Assembly: GCA_016178045.1 (NCBI GenBank)
Contig: JACOUE010000070.1
Location: 1 to 43,625, forward strand
Source of the DNA: Chloroflexota bacterium
GTDB lineage: Bacteria; Chloroflexota; Dehalococcoidia; SM23-28-2; JACOUE01
Reading direction: 5' to 3'
Length of the DNA: 43,625 nt
A model generated the notes under the pieces. That model saw only the letters and a list, made by a program, of their open reading frames with translations, was not told the DNA's origin and ran no database searches. Shown in pieces: positions 26,457 to 34,011 of the stretch (positions are counted from its first letter, which is position 1; every line of letters starts with the position of its first letter). A program made the translations under genes and the position numbers.

Positions 26457-27609
26457 GCCTCTGGAGCGGGCGGCGTCCCGCCCGCTGATGGAGCGCGAGC
26501 GCCTCGAGGGAACGCCCACAACCCGGGAGCTTGTTCTGGCCGCAGCTGCCACGCGGGCGGCGCGCGGCTGGCTGCTGGGAGGCGCCGTCCGCGCCCTCTA
26601 CGCCGGCGCCGCCGTCGTCCTGTTCATATTCGCCCTTGAGGTGCTGAAGACCGGCGCCGGCGGCGTCGCCGAGGTGCTGGACACCGTGTCGGCGGACGGG
26701 CCGGTCAACATCCTGGGCTTCGGCTGGCTCCTCGCCTACTTGGCGATGAGCGGCTCGCCGGTGGCGGCGATCGCCGTCAGCCTCTTCGCCGGCTCCGTCA
26801 TCTCGGACACCGAGGCGTTCGCCATGCTCAACGGCTCCCGCCTGGGCGCCTCGTTCATCGTCCTGTTCGTCGGCTTCCTGTACTACCTGGGCCACCGCCG
26901 CAGCGCCGACGGCATCTTCATCGGCGTTGTCGCGCTACTCACCACGTTCACCATCTACGCGCCCGTGGTGCCCATCGGCTCCTTCATCCTGGAGCGGGGC
27001 TGGCTGAACGACGTTCAGGTCTCGACCCCCGCCTTCGTGGTCGACTTCAAGGACTACGCCTTCGGCCCGGCCCTCGACGCTGGCAAGGAGCACCTGCCGC
27101 GGCTGGCGCTTTTCGCGCTGGGGGCCGGACTCCTGCTGGGCAGCTTCTCCGTGTTCGATCGCGCCCTGCCGAACCTGGAGCAGCCCAGCCTGCGGGTGGA
27201 GCGGATAAAGGACTGGCTCCACCGCCCGCTGATGATGTTCCTGCTGGGCCTGCTGGTGACCACGCTCACCATGTCCGTCTCCATCTCCCTCACCCTGCTG
27301 ATCCCGCTATCGCTCAAGGGGTACGTGCGCCGGCAGGAGATCATCCCCTACGTGATGGGGGCGAACATCTCCACCTGGGTCGACACGATGGCCGCCGCCC
27401 TCCTGCTGGAGTCGCCGCGGGGGTTCACCATCGTCTTCACGCAGATGGTGGTAGGGGCGGCGATATCGCTGCCGGTGCTGCTTTTGGCCTACAAGCCGTA
27501 CTCGGGGCTGATCCTGGGAATAGCGAGGCGCGTCATGCGCCAGCGGCCCGCCTTCGCCCTCTTCCTGGCAGCGATCTTCTTGCTGCCGCTGCTGCTGTTC
27601 CTGGTCTAA
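26446..27609 (+). CDS. Divergent Na/Pi-cotransporter-like membrane protein, candidate sulfate transporter
   Basis: 387 aa with about nine hydrophobic helices after a 50-residue soluble N-terminus. Two inverted-repeat-like halves are visible: [16 protein letters not shown] followed by [13 protein letters not shown] near residues 100-145, and [19 protein letters not shown] followed by [20 protein letters not shown] near 265-325. These align with the QSSSATT and GANIGTT motifs of the PF02690 Na/phosphate cotransporters, but the QSSS serines are largely replaced, so the substrate may differ. Overlap with sat by 11 nt and co-transcription with cysC-sat suggest sulfate uptake; that is inference. 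The start is ATG 26446, with AGGAGAGG rather far upstream; ATG 26488 is an alternative. Confidence 0.72.
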   Translation: MPSEPLERAASRPLMERERLEGTPTTRELVLAAAATRAARGWLLGGAVRALYAGAAVVLFIFALEVLKTGAGGVAEVLDTVSADGPVNILGFGWLLAYLAMSGSPVAAIAVSLFAGSVISDTEAFAMLNGSRLGASFIVLFVGFLYYLGHRRSADGIFIGVVALLTTFTIYAPVVPIGSFILERGWLNDVQVSTPAFVVDFKDYAFGPALDAGKEHLPRLALFALGAGLLLGSFSVFDRALPNLEQPSLRVERIKDWLHRPLMMFLLGLLVTTLTMSVSISLTLLIPLSLKGYVRRQEIIPYVMGANISTWVDTMAAALLLESPRGFTIVFTQMVVGAAISLPVLLLAYKPYSGLILGIARRVMRQRPAFALFLAAIFLLPLLLFLV

Positions 27610-27618
27610 CGCCCCGCC

Positions 27619-28974
27619 CTAGCCGGCCGCCGCTTCGACTTTCGACTCCTTGATGGCCTCCCAGCGGTCCTGGAGCTTGAGCGCCTGCCGGATCGTCTCG
27701 CCCAGGGCCCAGCGGATGGGCTCCGGCGGGAGGGGGATGACCGTGCGGTTGACGAAGAACAACTCGGTGAACTCGGACTCCCGCTCGAGCACCAGGTCGC
27801 GCATGATGTGGCCGGCCATGTTCATCAGGGCCACGCCGTGGCCCATGCAGCCGAGGGCGTAGGCGACCCGCTTGTCCTTCCCCAGGTAGCCGAAGGCGGG
27901 GAAGAAGTCCAGCGGCACGGAGACCGGCCCGCCCCAGCGGTAGTCGATGCGCGCGTCCTTGAGGGGTGGGAACATGCGCGCCAGGTCCTGCTCCAGCATG
28001 CGGAAGACTCGCGGGCTCTGGTCGCGGTCCAGGGGGGCGCCGAAGTAGTACTGGGCGTCGGCGCCGCCAAAGAGGAGGCGGTTGTCGGCGGTCAGGCGGT
28101 AGTAGTGGATGAAGTTGCGCCCATCCTCGATTCCCTGGCGGCTCTTCCAGCCGATGGCCTGGAGCCGCTCTTCGCTCAGCGGCTCGGTAAGGACGATGTA
28201 GGTGAAGACCGGGTACTGCTTGGCCGCTAGCTGGGGGAAGCAGGCCGAGAAGGCGTTGGTGGCGAAGACGACCTTCTCCGCCTCCACGTTTCCGCGCGGC
28301 GTCTCCAGCCGCGGGACGGGCCGGTGGTGGAAGGCAGTGACGGGGGTCGTCTCGTAGACCTCGACACCCTGCTCCTGAGCGACGCGCTTCATCCCCCGCA
28401 CGAACTTGGCGGGGTTGATGAGGGCGCACTGCTCCTCCCACCGTGCCCCCAGGTACATGGGCGAGTGCACCTGAGCGCGCACCTCGTGCATGTCCAGCCA
28501 GCGCAGGCCCTGCATGCCCAGCGACTCGGCCAGGCGGACCTCTCCCTGGAGACGCTTAGCCTGCCCCGGGTTGAGGGCCACGGTCAGCAGGCCCGGCTTC
28601 TCGTAGTCGCAGTCGATGCCGTGGGCGTCGACCAGCTGGCCGATGTGATCGACGGCCCGGTGGGCGAAGTCGTGGGCTTGCTTCGTCTTCTCCTTGCCGA
28701 AACGGAGGGCGGTGAGGCCCAGGGTCATCCCCATCAGGGTCATGGCGAAGCCGGCGTTGCGGCCGCTGGCGCCGTACCCCACCACCTCCTGCTCCAGCAC
28801 GGCGACGCGCAGGCTGGGCTCGGCGCGCTTCAGGTAGTAGGCGGTGGAGAGGCCGCAGAACCCCCCGCCCACCACGGCGACGTCAACCTTGGTGTCGCCC
28901 TCAAGAGGCGGGTCCGGCTGGTAATCGCCGGCGGTGGCGAGCCAGAAGGACTTCTCGGCCCAGTGCTGGGACAT
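27619..28974 (-). CDS. FAD-dependent oxidoreductase of the DAO/PuuB type
   Basis: 451 aa. The dinucleotide motif VDVAVVGGGFCGLSTAYYL near residue 28 and GYGASGRNAGFAM near 65 define a DadA-like flavoenzyme; the closest described activity type is gamma-glutamylputrescine oxidase, which oxidises a primary amine with oxygen. The C-terminus has the second FAD-contacting stretch (GCMGHGVALMNMAGHI) near residue 380. The start codon lies only 3 nt downstream of the disrupted hicA stop, and no other polyamine gene is in the window. It converges with the transporter-like gene at a 9-nt gap. The exact amine substrate cannot be read from the sequence. Confidence 0.85.
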   Translation of the reverse strand: MSQHWAEKSFWLATAGDYQPDPPLEGDTKVDVAVVGGGFCGLSTAYYLKRAEPSLRVAVLEQEVVGYGASGRNAGFAMTLMGMTLGLTALRFGKEKTKQAHDFAHRAVDHIGQLVDAHGIDCDYEKPGLLTVALNPGQAKRLQGEVRLAESLGMQGLRWLDMHEVRAQVHSPMYLGARWEEQCALINPAKFVRGMKRVAQEQGVEVYETTPVTAFHHRPVPRLETPRGNVEAEKVVFATNAFSACFPQLAAKQYPVFTYIVLTEPLSEERLQAIGWKSRQGIEDGRNFIHYYRLTADNRLLFGGADAQYYFGAPLDRDQSPRVFRMLEQDLARMFPPLKDARIDYRWGGPVSVPLDFFPAFGYLGKDKRVAYALGCMGHGVALMNMAGHIMRDLVLERESEFTELFFVNRTVIPLPPEPIRWALGETIRQALKLQDRWEAIKESKVEAAAG

Positions 28975-28977
28975 CGA

Positions 28978-29215
28978 CTAGCTCCTGAGATGGCGCCTAA
29001 AGTCGTCCTGGGTGAGCCGGGCCAGACGAAGAATGCCGCGCAGGGTCCCGCGGGGCAACTCCCGTCTTCCCAGGGGTATCACGGTGGTGATCACTTCGCT
29101 CGCTTCCCGCTTCTCCATAGTGAGGTGGCTGCCGGGCGTCCGGGCTGGCTCGAAGCCGGCTCGCTGGAGGGCACGGATTACCTCGTCGCTAGGAGCACGA
29201 GGGCAGCTTGGTCAC
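28978..29215 (-). pseudogene. hicA-like toxin gene with a one-base frameshift
   Basis: The GTG start overlaps the hicB stop as GTGA, as expected for a HicBA pair. It reads VTKLP and then hits TAG within 10 codons. In the next frame the sequence continues as RAPSDEVIRALQRAGFE, TPGSHLTMEKRE, then GRRELPRGTLRGILRLARL, a full HicA with the catalytic His of GSH, ending 3 nt before the flavoenzyme start. The region is 238 nt, exactly one more than a multiple of three, and the shift falls at CTG CCC T. A single extra base, a sequencing error, or +1 slippage at CCC-T would all fit. The mRNA interferase is probably inactive unless slippage occurs. Confidence 0.7.
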
Positions 29216-29547
29216 GCCGCTATTGGGTGGACGTAGGCCGTGAGGAGTTCGTTGGGCCTAGCGCGACCGCGCACCTCCGCTGCACCCGGGGGTTCCCCGG
29301 CGACCACTTTTATCCCGCGCTGCCGGAACACCTTCTCTCTGCTACCGTTGCCCTCTATCGTGTTCAGGTAGAGGACCGTGGCGTCTTTGATATTGGCCAG
29401 GGCCTCTTCGATGCTGTCGCCGCAGCTGGCCGTCCCGAGCTCAGCGCACTCGGAGACCCACTGCGCGCGCTCTGGATAGACGCGGAACGTGAGGAGGACA
29501 TAGCCTTTAGACGGCGTCGTCGTCTTACCTGCCACGGCAGATCTCAT
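29212..29547 (-). CDS. hicB: HicB-family antitoxin
   Basis: 111 aa. YVLLTFRVYPERAQWVSECAELGTASCGDSIEEALANIKDA near residues 16-55 is the degenerate RNase-H-like fold of HicB antitoxins, which neutralise the HicA mRNA interferase and repress the operon. The C-terminal 45 residues are basic and may hold the DNA- or toxin-binding tail. It begins 12 nt after the cimA stop on the same strand, without a clear ribosome binding site, and overlaps hicA by 4 nt. Here the antitoxin is intact while its toxin is frameshifted. Confidence 0.75.
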   Translation of the reverse strand: MRSAVAGKTTTPSKGYVLLTFRVYPERAQWVSECAELGTASCGDSIEEALANIKDATVLYLNTIEGNGSREKVFRQRGIKVVAGEPPGAAEVRGRARPNELLTAYVHPIAA

Positions 29548-29559
29548 GTTAGCACATCG

Positions 29560-31137
29560 CTAGCGGGCGGGGCCGCCCGTCTTCGTAAGCCAGTATTCCA
29601 GGCTGTCGGCGAGGGCCAGCCACGACGCCTCGATAATGTCCGTCGAGGCGCCGACGGTGGTCCAGCTGTGGTCGCCGTCGGTCGACTCGATGAGGACGCG
29701 GACGGAAGCGCCGGTGCCGGCGGCGGTGTCGATGATGCGTACCTTGTAGTCGACCAGCTTGACCGCGCCCAGCGTCGGGTAGAACTGCACCAGGGCCTTG
29801 CGGGTGGCGGCATCCAGGGCGTTGACGGGGCCGTTGCCCTCGGCGGCGGTGTGGACCACCTCGTCGCCGACGCGGATCTTCACCATCGCCTCGGACAGCA
29901 TCTCACGCTCGCCCGGGCCGTGGTGGCGGCGCTCGACCACCATGAAGTCCTCCAGCTCGAAGGGTGGGCGGTAGCCGGGCCGACTGCGGTGCACCAGCAC
30001 TTCGAAGGACGCCTCGGCGCCCTCGTACTGGTAGCCGCGGCTCTCCATCAGCTTGACCTGCTCCAGCAGTCGCTGCGCCTCCCGCCGCTCCATCTTGATG
30101 CCCCGCTCCTGGAGCTTGGTGAGGATGCCGCGGCTGCCCCCCAGCTCCGAGATGAGGATGCGGGTGTCGTTGCCGACGGCCGCCGGGTCGACGTGCTGGT
30201 ACGACCATTCCTCCTTGGCCAGCGCCGCCGTGTGCAGCCCCGCCTTGTGGGCGAAGGCGGCCGTGCCGACGTAGGGCTGGCGAGGGTTCGGTGGCAGATT
30301 GGCGATCTCGCTGACGTAGCGGGAGACCTCGGTCAGGAGGCCAAGCTGCCCGTCGGTCACGACATCGAGGCCCATCTTCAGCTTCAGGTTGGCGATGACG
30401 CTCATCATGTTGGCGTTGCCGCACATGTCGCCGTAGCCGTTCACGGCCGCCTGGACGTGGGTAGCGCCCGCCTCTATGGCCACCATGGTGTTCGCCACCG
30501 CCAGGTCAGCGCCGTTGTGGGCGTGGATGCCGACGGGACAGCTCACCTGGGCGACGGCGGCGCTCACCACGTCGCGCACGGCCGAGGTGACCGTGCCGCC
30601 GTTGGTATCGCACAGGACCACGCAGTCGGCGCCGGCGCCCGCCGCCGTCTTCAGGCACTGGAGGGCGTAGTCGCGGTCGGAGGCGAAGCCGTCGAAGTAG
30701 TGTTCGGCGTCGAAGAAGACGGTGAGGCCGTGCGACTTGAGGTAGCGGACGGAGTCGCCGATCATCGCCAGGTTCTCCTCGAGGGTGGTCTCGAGGACGT
30801 GGGTGACGTGGCGGTCGTGCGCCTTACCCACGATGGTGACGACGGAGGTGCCCGCCTCCACCAGCGTCTTGAGGCTGGCGTCCGACTTGACGCTGGCGCC
30901 GGCGCGGCGGGTGGAGCCGAAGGCGGCGAGCCTGGCGTTCTTCAGCCCGAGCGACCTAGCCCGGGCGAAGAACTCGGCGTCCTTGGGGTTGGAGCCCGGG
31001 TAGCCGCCCTCGATGTAGTGGACGCCGAGCTCGTCTAGCTTCGCCGCGATCTTCAGCTTGTCTTCGACGGAGAGGCTGATCCCCTCCATCTGGGTGCCGT
31101 CGCGCAGCGTCGTGTCGTACAGTTCGATAGTGGCCAC
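29560..31137 (-). CDS. cimA: (R)-citramalate synthase
   Basis: 525 aa. It condenses acetyl-CoA with pyruvate to citramalate, the first step of the threonine-independent isoleucine route; LeuC, LeuD and LeuB then carry the chain on. The start IELYDTTLRDGTQMEGISLS holds the DRE-TIM metallolyase metal site, CDTNGGT near 180 and HAHNGADLAVANTM near 208 follow, and AAFAHKAGLH near 300 is the linker motif. EVLVHR near 395 and the C-terminal regulatory domain match the long CimA subfamily (TIGR00977 type) rather than leuA. I chose GTG 31137 because AGGGGGA lies 8 nt upstream; an in-frame extension to 31341 would run through an interspersed repeat. Confidence 0.9.
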   Translation of the reverse strand: MATIELYDTTLRDGTQMEGISLSVEDKLKIAAKLDELGVHYIEGGYPGSNPKDAEFFARARSLGLKNARLAAFGSTRRAGASVKSDASLKTLVEAGTSVVTIVGKAHDRHVTHVLETTLEENLAMIGDSVRYLKSHGLTVFFDAEHYFDGFASDRDYALQCLKTAAGAGADCVVLCDTNGGTVTSAVRDVVSAAVAQVSCPVGIHAHNGADLAVANTMVAIEAGATHVQAAVNGYGDMCGNANMMSVIANLKLKMGLDVVTDGQLGLLTEVSRYVSEIANLPPNPRQPYVGTAAFAHKAGLHTAALAKEEWSYQHVDPAAVGNDTRILISELGGSRGILTKLQERGIKMERREAQRLLEQVKLMESRGYQYEGAEASFEVLVHRSRPGYRPPFELEDFMVVERRHHGPGEREMLSEAMVKIRVGDEVVHTAAEGNGPVNALDAATRKALVQFYPTLGAVKLVDYKVRIIDTAAGTGASVRVLIESTDGDHSWTTVGASTDIIEASWLALADSLEYWLTKTGGPAR

Positions 31138-31224
31138 GATGGAGTCCCCCTGCCTGCTGTGGCCCCAGTTTAGCGAAATGCGGTAGCTGGCGAAAGGGAG
31201 CCGTCCCTCGGAGGCATGACCAGC

Positions 31225-31322
31225 GTCATTGCGAGCGACCGGAGGGAGCGCAGCAATCTCACACTTGCCGCTGGCGCGGGCGAGGGGTGGGATTCCTTCG
31301 TCGCTCCGCTCCTCGGAATGAC
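31225..31322. repeat. 98-bp interspersed inverted repeat (GTCATTGCGAGC type)
   Basis: The left arm starts GTCATTGCGAGCGACCGGAG and ends CAGCAATC; the right arm reads GATTCCTTCG, TCGCTCCGCTCC, then TCGGAATGAC. The two arms are imperfect reverse complements over about 30 nt each, with a central loop. This matches a MITE-like repeat that I recall as common in many bacterial genomes. It sits in the divergent spacer between cimA and purU. Confidence 0.75.
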
Positions 31323-31374
31323 CGGGCAAGGTCAGGCTCAAAACTGGCCTTCAAGGACTTGGCGACGCCGCTGC

Positions 31375-31380
31375 TATAAT
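31375..31380 (+). promoter_or_regulatory. Consensus -10 element before purU
   Basis: A perfect TATAAT lies 18 nt before the purU ATG at 31398, with no strong -35 (CAAGGA at the expected place). Transcription would begin around 31387, leaving a leader of only about 11 nt without a ribosome binding site, so purU may be translated nearly leaderless. Confidence 0.5.
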
Positions 31381-31397
31381 TGCGTCACCTAATCGAG

Positions 31398-32261
<864 letters not shown>

Positions 32262-32310
32262 CGACGGGTGGCCCCGAGCTTGACTCGTAACCAGGCACGA
32301 TGAAGAGCTA

Positions 32311-32548
32311 GTGGAACCCAGGATCATTCCCTACGCCCGGCGGCGGATGCGAGAGCGCCAAATTCCGGAGGAAGCAGTCGAGCAGGTGTTGCAAAATTAC
32401 GAACGTCAGCAGGCCAGCTCCTTTCCGCGAGGGCGCCAAACCTGCGATAATTTACATCGGCTGGTACCAAGGCCGACGGTTGAAGGTGTACGTGACACGG
32501 GACAGCGACCCGCCCGAGGTGCGGACGGTGGTCTGGGAAGGCGACTAG
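32311..32548 (+). pseudogene. DUF4258-like toxin gene with a one-base frameshift
   Basis: Reading from GTG 32311, the first half gives IIPYARRRMRERQIPEEAVEQ, the helical start typical of DUF4258 proteins. The matching second half (AIIYIGWYQGRRLKVYV, then RDSDPPEVRTVVWEGD) lies one frame over and ends at TAG 32546-32548, 2 nt before the DUF2283 gene. The length is 238 nt, one more than a multiple of three. The shift falls between 32412 and 32436, where TCC TTT CCG or CAG CAG GCC could have gained a base. If the frame is kept as read, the first part would fuse to DUF2283, which looks artificial. DUF4258-DUF2283 pairs behave like toxin-antitoxin modules. Confidence 0.62.
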
Positions 32549-32550
32549 CG

Positions 32551-32808
32551 ATGGGTAAAGGTTTCCGCCCGTACGCTGAATATGACGGTGAGGCCGACGC
32601 AATCTACGTGCGTCTCACCGAAGAGACGGTTACGCGCTCGGTAAGCATCGATGATGCGCGTATAATCGACTATTCGGCCGATGGCGGCGTAGTGGGGATC
32701 GAGTTCCTGGGCGTCAGCGGCGCCGTAGACCTGCGTGACATACCCCGCCGCCCCACAGTCGAAAAGCTCATCGGGCAGTTGGGTCAGGACATCAAGATCT
32801 TCGTCTGA
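32551..32808 (+). CDS. DUF2283 protein, putative antitoxin
   Basis: 85 aa with the DUF2283 pattern YAEYDGEADAIYVRL near residue 7, SIDDARIIDYSADGGVVGIEFLG near 36 and VDLRDIP near 64. Families of this kind sit beside DUF4258-type putative toxins, and here it follows such a gene by 2 nt. ATG 32551 is used, with GGGAAGG about 9 nt upstream. The reading frame is also open upstream in the first half of the broken partner, but the family match starts here. The module lies directly behind purU and is followed by a hairpin and a decayed copy of the purU 3' end. Confidence 0.72.
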   Translation: MGKGFRPYAEYDGEADAIYVRLTEETVTRSVSIDDARIIDYSADGGVVGIEFLGVSGAVDLRDIPRRPTVEKLIGQLGQDIKIFV

Positions 32809-32832
32809 AAGGCGCCACGTGCAGGCGTCCGT

Positions 32833-32860
32833 TCAGCGGAGCCCCCAAGGGCGCCGCTGA
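32833..32860 (+). terminator. Hairpin after the DUF2283 gene
   Basis: A two-part stem TCAGCGG-A-GCCC, loop CCAA, GGGC-G-CCGCTGA lies 25 nt past the DUF2283 stop and is followed by GTTTGT. It could end the transcript or be a repeat element that marks the junction with the purU relic beginning at 32859. The U-tract is short. Confidence 0.4.
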
Positions 32861-32965
32861 GTTTGTGGTGCTGGCGCGGGTGGTGAGCCTGCCTGCCGGC
32901 AGGCAGGCCCGCACCTCCGCAACCGCATCCTCGTCTACGGCAACAAGAAGATGGTGTTTGATTAG
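32859..32965 (+). pseudogene. Decayed second copy of the purU 3' end
   Basis: From GTGGTGCTGGCGCGGG to TTTGATTAG this segment repeats the last 85-90 nt of purU (32172-32261) with scattered changes, including the stop codon context. A 22-nt palindrome of the GCCTGCC family is inserted in the middle (net +20 nt), which breaks the frame. Read around the insert it would give LARVVSL, then HLRNRILVYGNKKMVFD, against LARAVSLHLRNRVLVYGNKTVVFD in purU. It is not expressed as a protein. Confidence 0.8.
32887..32908. repeat. 22-bp perfect palindrome (GCCTGCCTGCC / GGCAGGCAGGC)
   Basis: The two 11-nt halves are exact reverse complements. It interrupts the purU relic; the intact purU has a single base where this relic has 21. 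That makes the palindrome an insertion into an older duplicate. Confidence 0.85.
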
Positions 32966-32974
32966 GGGGACGCG

Positions 32975-33481
32975 ATGGTCGACTGGGAGCACGTCCGCCG
33001 TCGCTACGACCCCGTTCGATTAAGTGCGCCTCTACGTTTTCTGCTGGTTGGTGAATCTCCGCCTCCACGGAGCGGAACATTCTTTTACAGCGCGAACTCC
33101 ATCCTCTTTCGGGAAACACGGAAGGCGTTCACCGAAGCATATGGGAAGGTGGCGGCAGAGGGGGAGGCATTCCTCCGCCAGTTCCAACGGAACGGTTTCT
33201 ACCTGGTGGACCTCTGGAAGCGTCCTGAAACAGAACTGACGACACGTGAGATTGCCGCAGGCTCCCAACGGCTGACACGGTTACTTAGGCAGAGGCGGCC
33301 TGATCACGTGATCACCGTAAAAGTGACAGTGCACCCTCACGTCGATTTGGGTTTGAAAAACGCGGGCCTTCCAACATCCCCGCCGCACTTCGTGAGCCTC
33401 CCGTTTCCGACTCATTACGCATGGAAGTTCAAGCGCGACCTCGTGGCCTTCTTGCTGGCTAACTGCGCAGTTTTCAATTGA
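32975..33481 (+). CDS. Hypothetical protein, possibly uracil-DNA-glycosylase-like
   Basis: 168 aa. FLLVGESPPPRSGTFFY at residues 22-38, then a helical stretch with FRETRKAFTEAYG, FYLVDLWKRP near 75, DHVITVKVTVHP near 109 and FPTHYAWKFKRDL near 148. The GESPP loop and the later motifs recall the uracil-DNA-glycosylase fold, but catalytic residues are not clear, so the function is open. ATG 32975 has AGGGGGA upstream and starts 9 nt after the purU relic. Base composition is visibly poorer in G+C than in purU or leuB, and codon choice differs, which suggests transfer. It converges with the leuB side genes. Confidence 0.6.
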   Translation: MVDWEHVRRRYDPVRLSAPLRFLLVGESPPPRSGTFFYSANSILFRETRKAFTEAYGKVAAEGEAFLRQFQRNGFYLVDLWKRPETELTTREIAAGSQRLTRLLRQRRPDHVITVKVTVHPHVDLGLKNAGLPTSPPHFVSLPFPTHYAWKFKRDLVAFLLANCAVFN

Positions 33482-33493
33482 TGTGGCTAGCAC

Positions 33494-33560
33494 CTACACC
33501 AGCCCCGCCACCAGGTCCCACACCGCTGACGTCGACAGGCCCATCCGGCAGCTGGGCCCG
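33494..33560 (-). pseudogene. Decayed second copy of the leuB 3' end
   Basis: Reading leftward directly after the stop codon of the gene at 33561-34001, this segment gives CRMGLSTSAVWDLVAGLV and a stop. The intact leuB ends GHMGLSTSEVGDLVAFYI. Over the 38 nt from ATGGG to GGTRGC only five bases differ. There is no upstream leuB sequence, so it is a 3'-end fragment. Confidence 0.75.
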
Positions 33561-34001
33561 TTATTCCTTGGGCGGGCCTACGTCATCACCCAGGGTCAGG
33601 GCGCGCACGCCTTCGATCTGGGTAGTCCAGTAGGAAAGGGTGCGGGGCGCATGGCCGTTTAGCCAGTCGCGCAGGCGTACGTTGGCGGGCTGGTTGTTCC
33701 ACTGCGAAAGGCTGTCACGGTCCTGCCACCAGACGACGGACAGCTGCCGCCAGGGCTTGTTCACCGGCAGGCCGATTAGGGCCAGCCAGAAGGTGGCGAT
33801 CCAGAGAAGCCAGTGCGGGATGGCTCGGGGCGGTGGCTTGTTCTCCGAGTAGAAGCGTCGGCCCAGGAGACCCGGGGCCTCCCGCAGCGCCGCCAGGAAG
33901 GGTGGCGACTCCTGAGCGATAAATCGCCGCCACACTGAAGCTTTGCAGAAGACGATCTCGGTGATCTGGAGTACAGGTCCCGGTTGCTCGCCATCGCTCA
34001 T
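33561..34001 (-). CDS. Hypothetical protein, ABM/dimeric-barrel-like
   Basis: 146 aa. A beta-strand start (VLQITEIVFCKASVWRRFIAQESPPFLAALREAPG), a hydrophobic helix (HWLLWIATFWLALIGLPV) near residues 63-80, then RQLSVVWWQDRDSLSQWNNQ near 85. The strand-helix pattern and LSVVWWQDRDSLSQW resemble antibiotic-biosynthesis-monooxygenase or DUF3291-like barrels, but I do not recognise a specific family. ATG 34001 has GGAGGG overlapping the leuB stop codon, so it is coupled to leuB. It is followed immediately by a broken copy of the leuB 3' end. The function is unknown. Confidence 0.6.
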   Translation of the reverse strand: MSDGEQPGPVLQITEIVFCKASVWRRFIAQESPPFLAALREAPGLLGRRFYSENKPPPRAIPHWLLWIATFWLALIGLPVNKPWRQLSVVWWQDRDSLSQWNNQPANVRLRDWLNGHAPRTLSYWTTQIEGVRALTLGDDVGPPKE

Positions 34002-34011
34002 GAGAGCCCTC

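Noticed and set aside
28324-31038. A 904-codon open frame on the + strand opposite puuB and cimA
   Set aside because: It is antisense to two well-supported genes and hicBA, shows no domain, and such long frames are expected on the opposite strand of very GC-rich genes.
31138-31341. Extra 68 residues at the CimA N-terminus
   Set aside because: They run through an interspersed repeat, and GTG 31137 has a good ribosome binding site directly before the conserved start.
32311-32808. A single 165-aa protein joining the DUF4258-like start to DUF2283
   Set aside because: The middle is the wrong frame of the DUF4258-like second half, and the DUF2283 gene has its own ATG and ribosome binding site.
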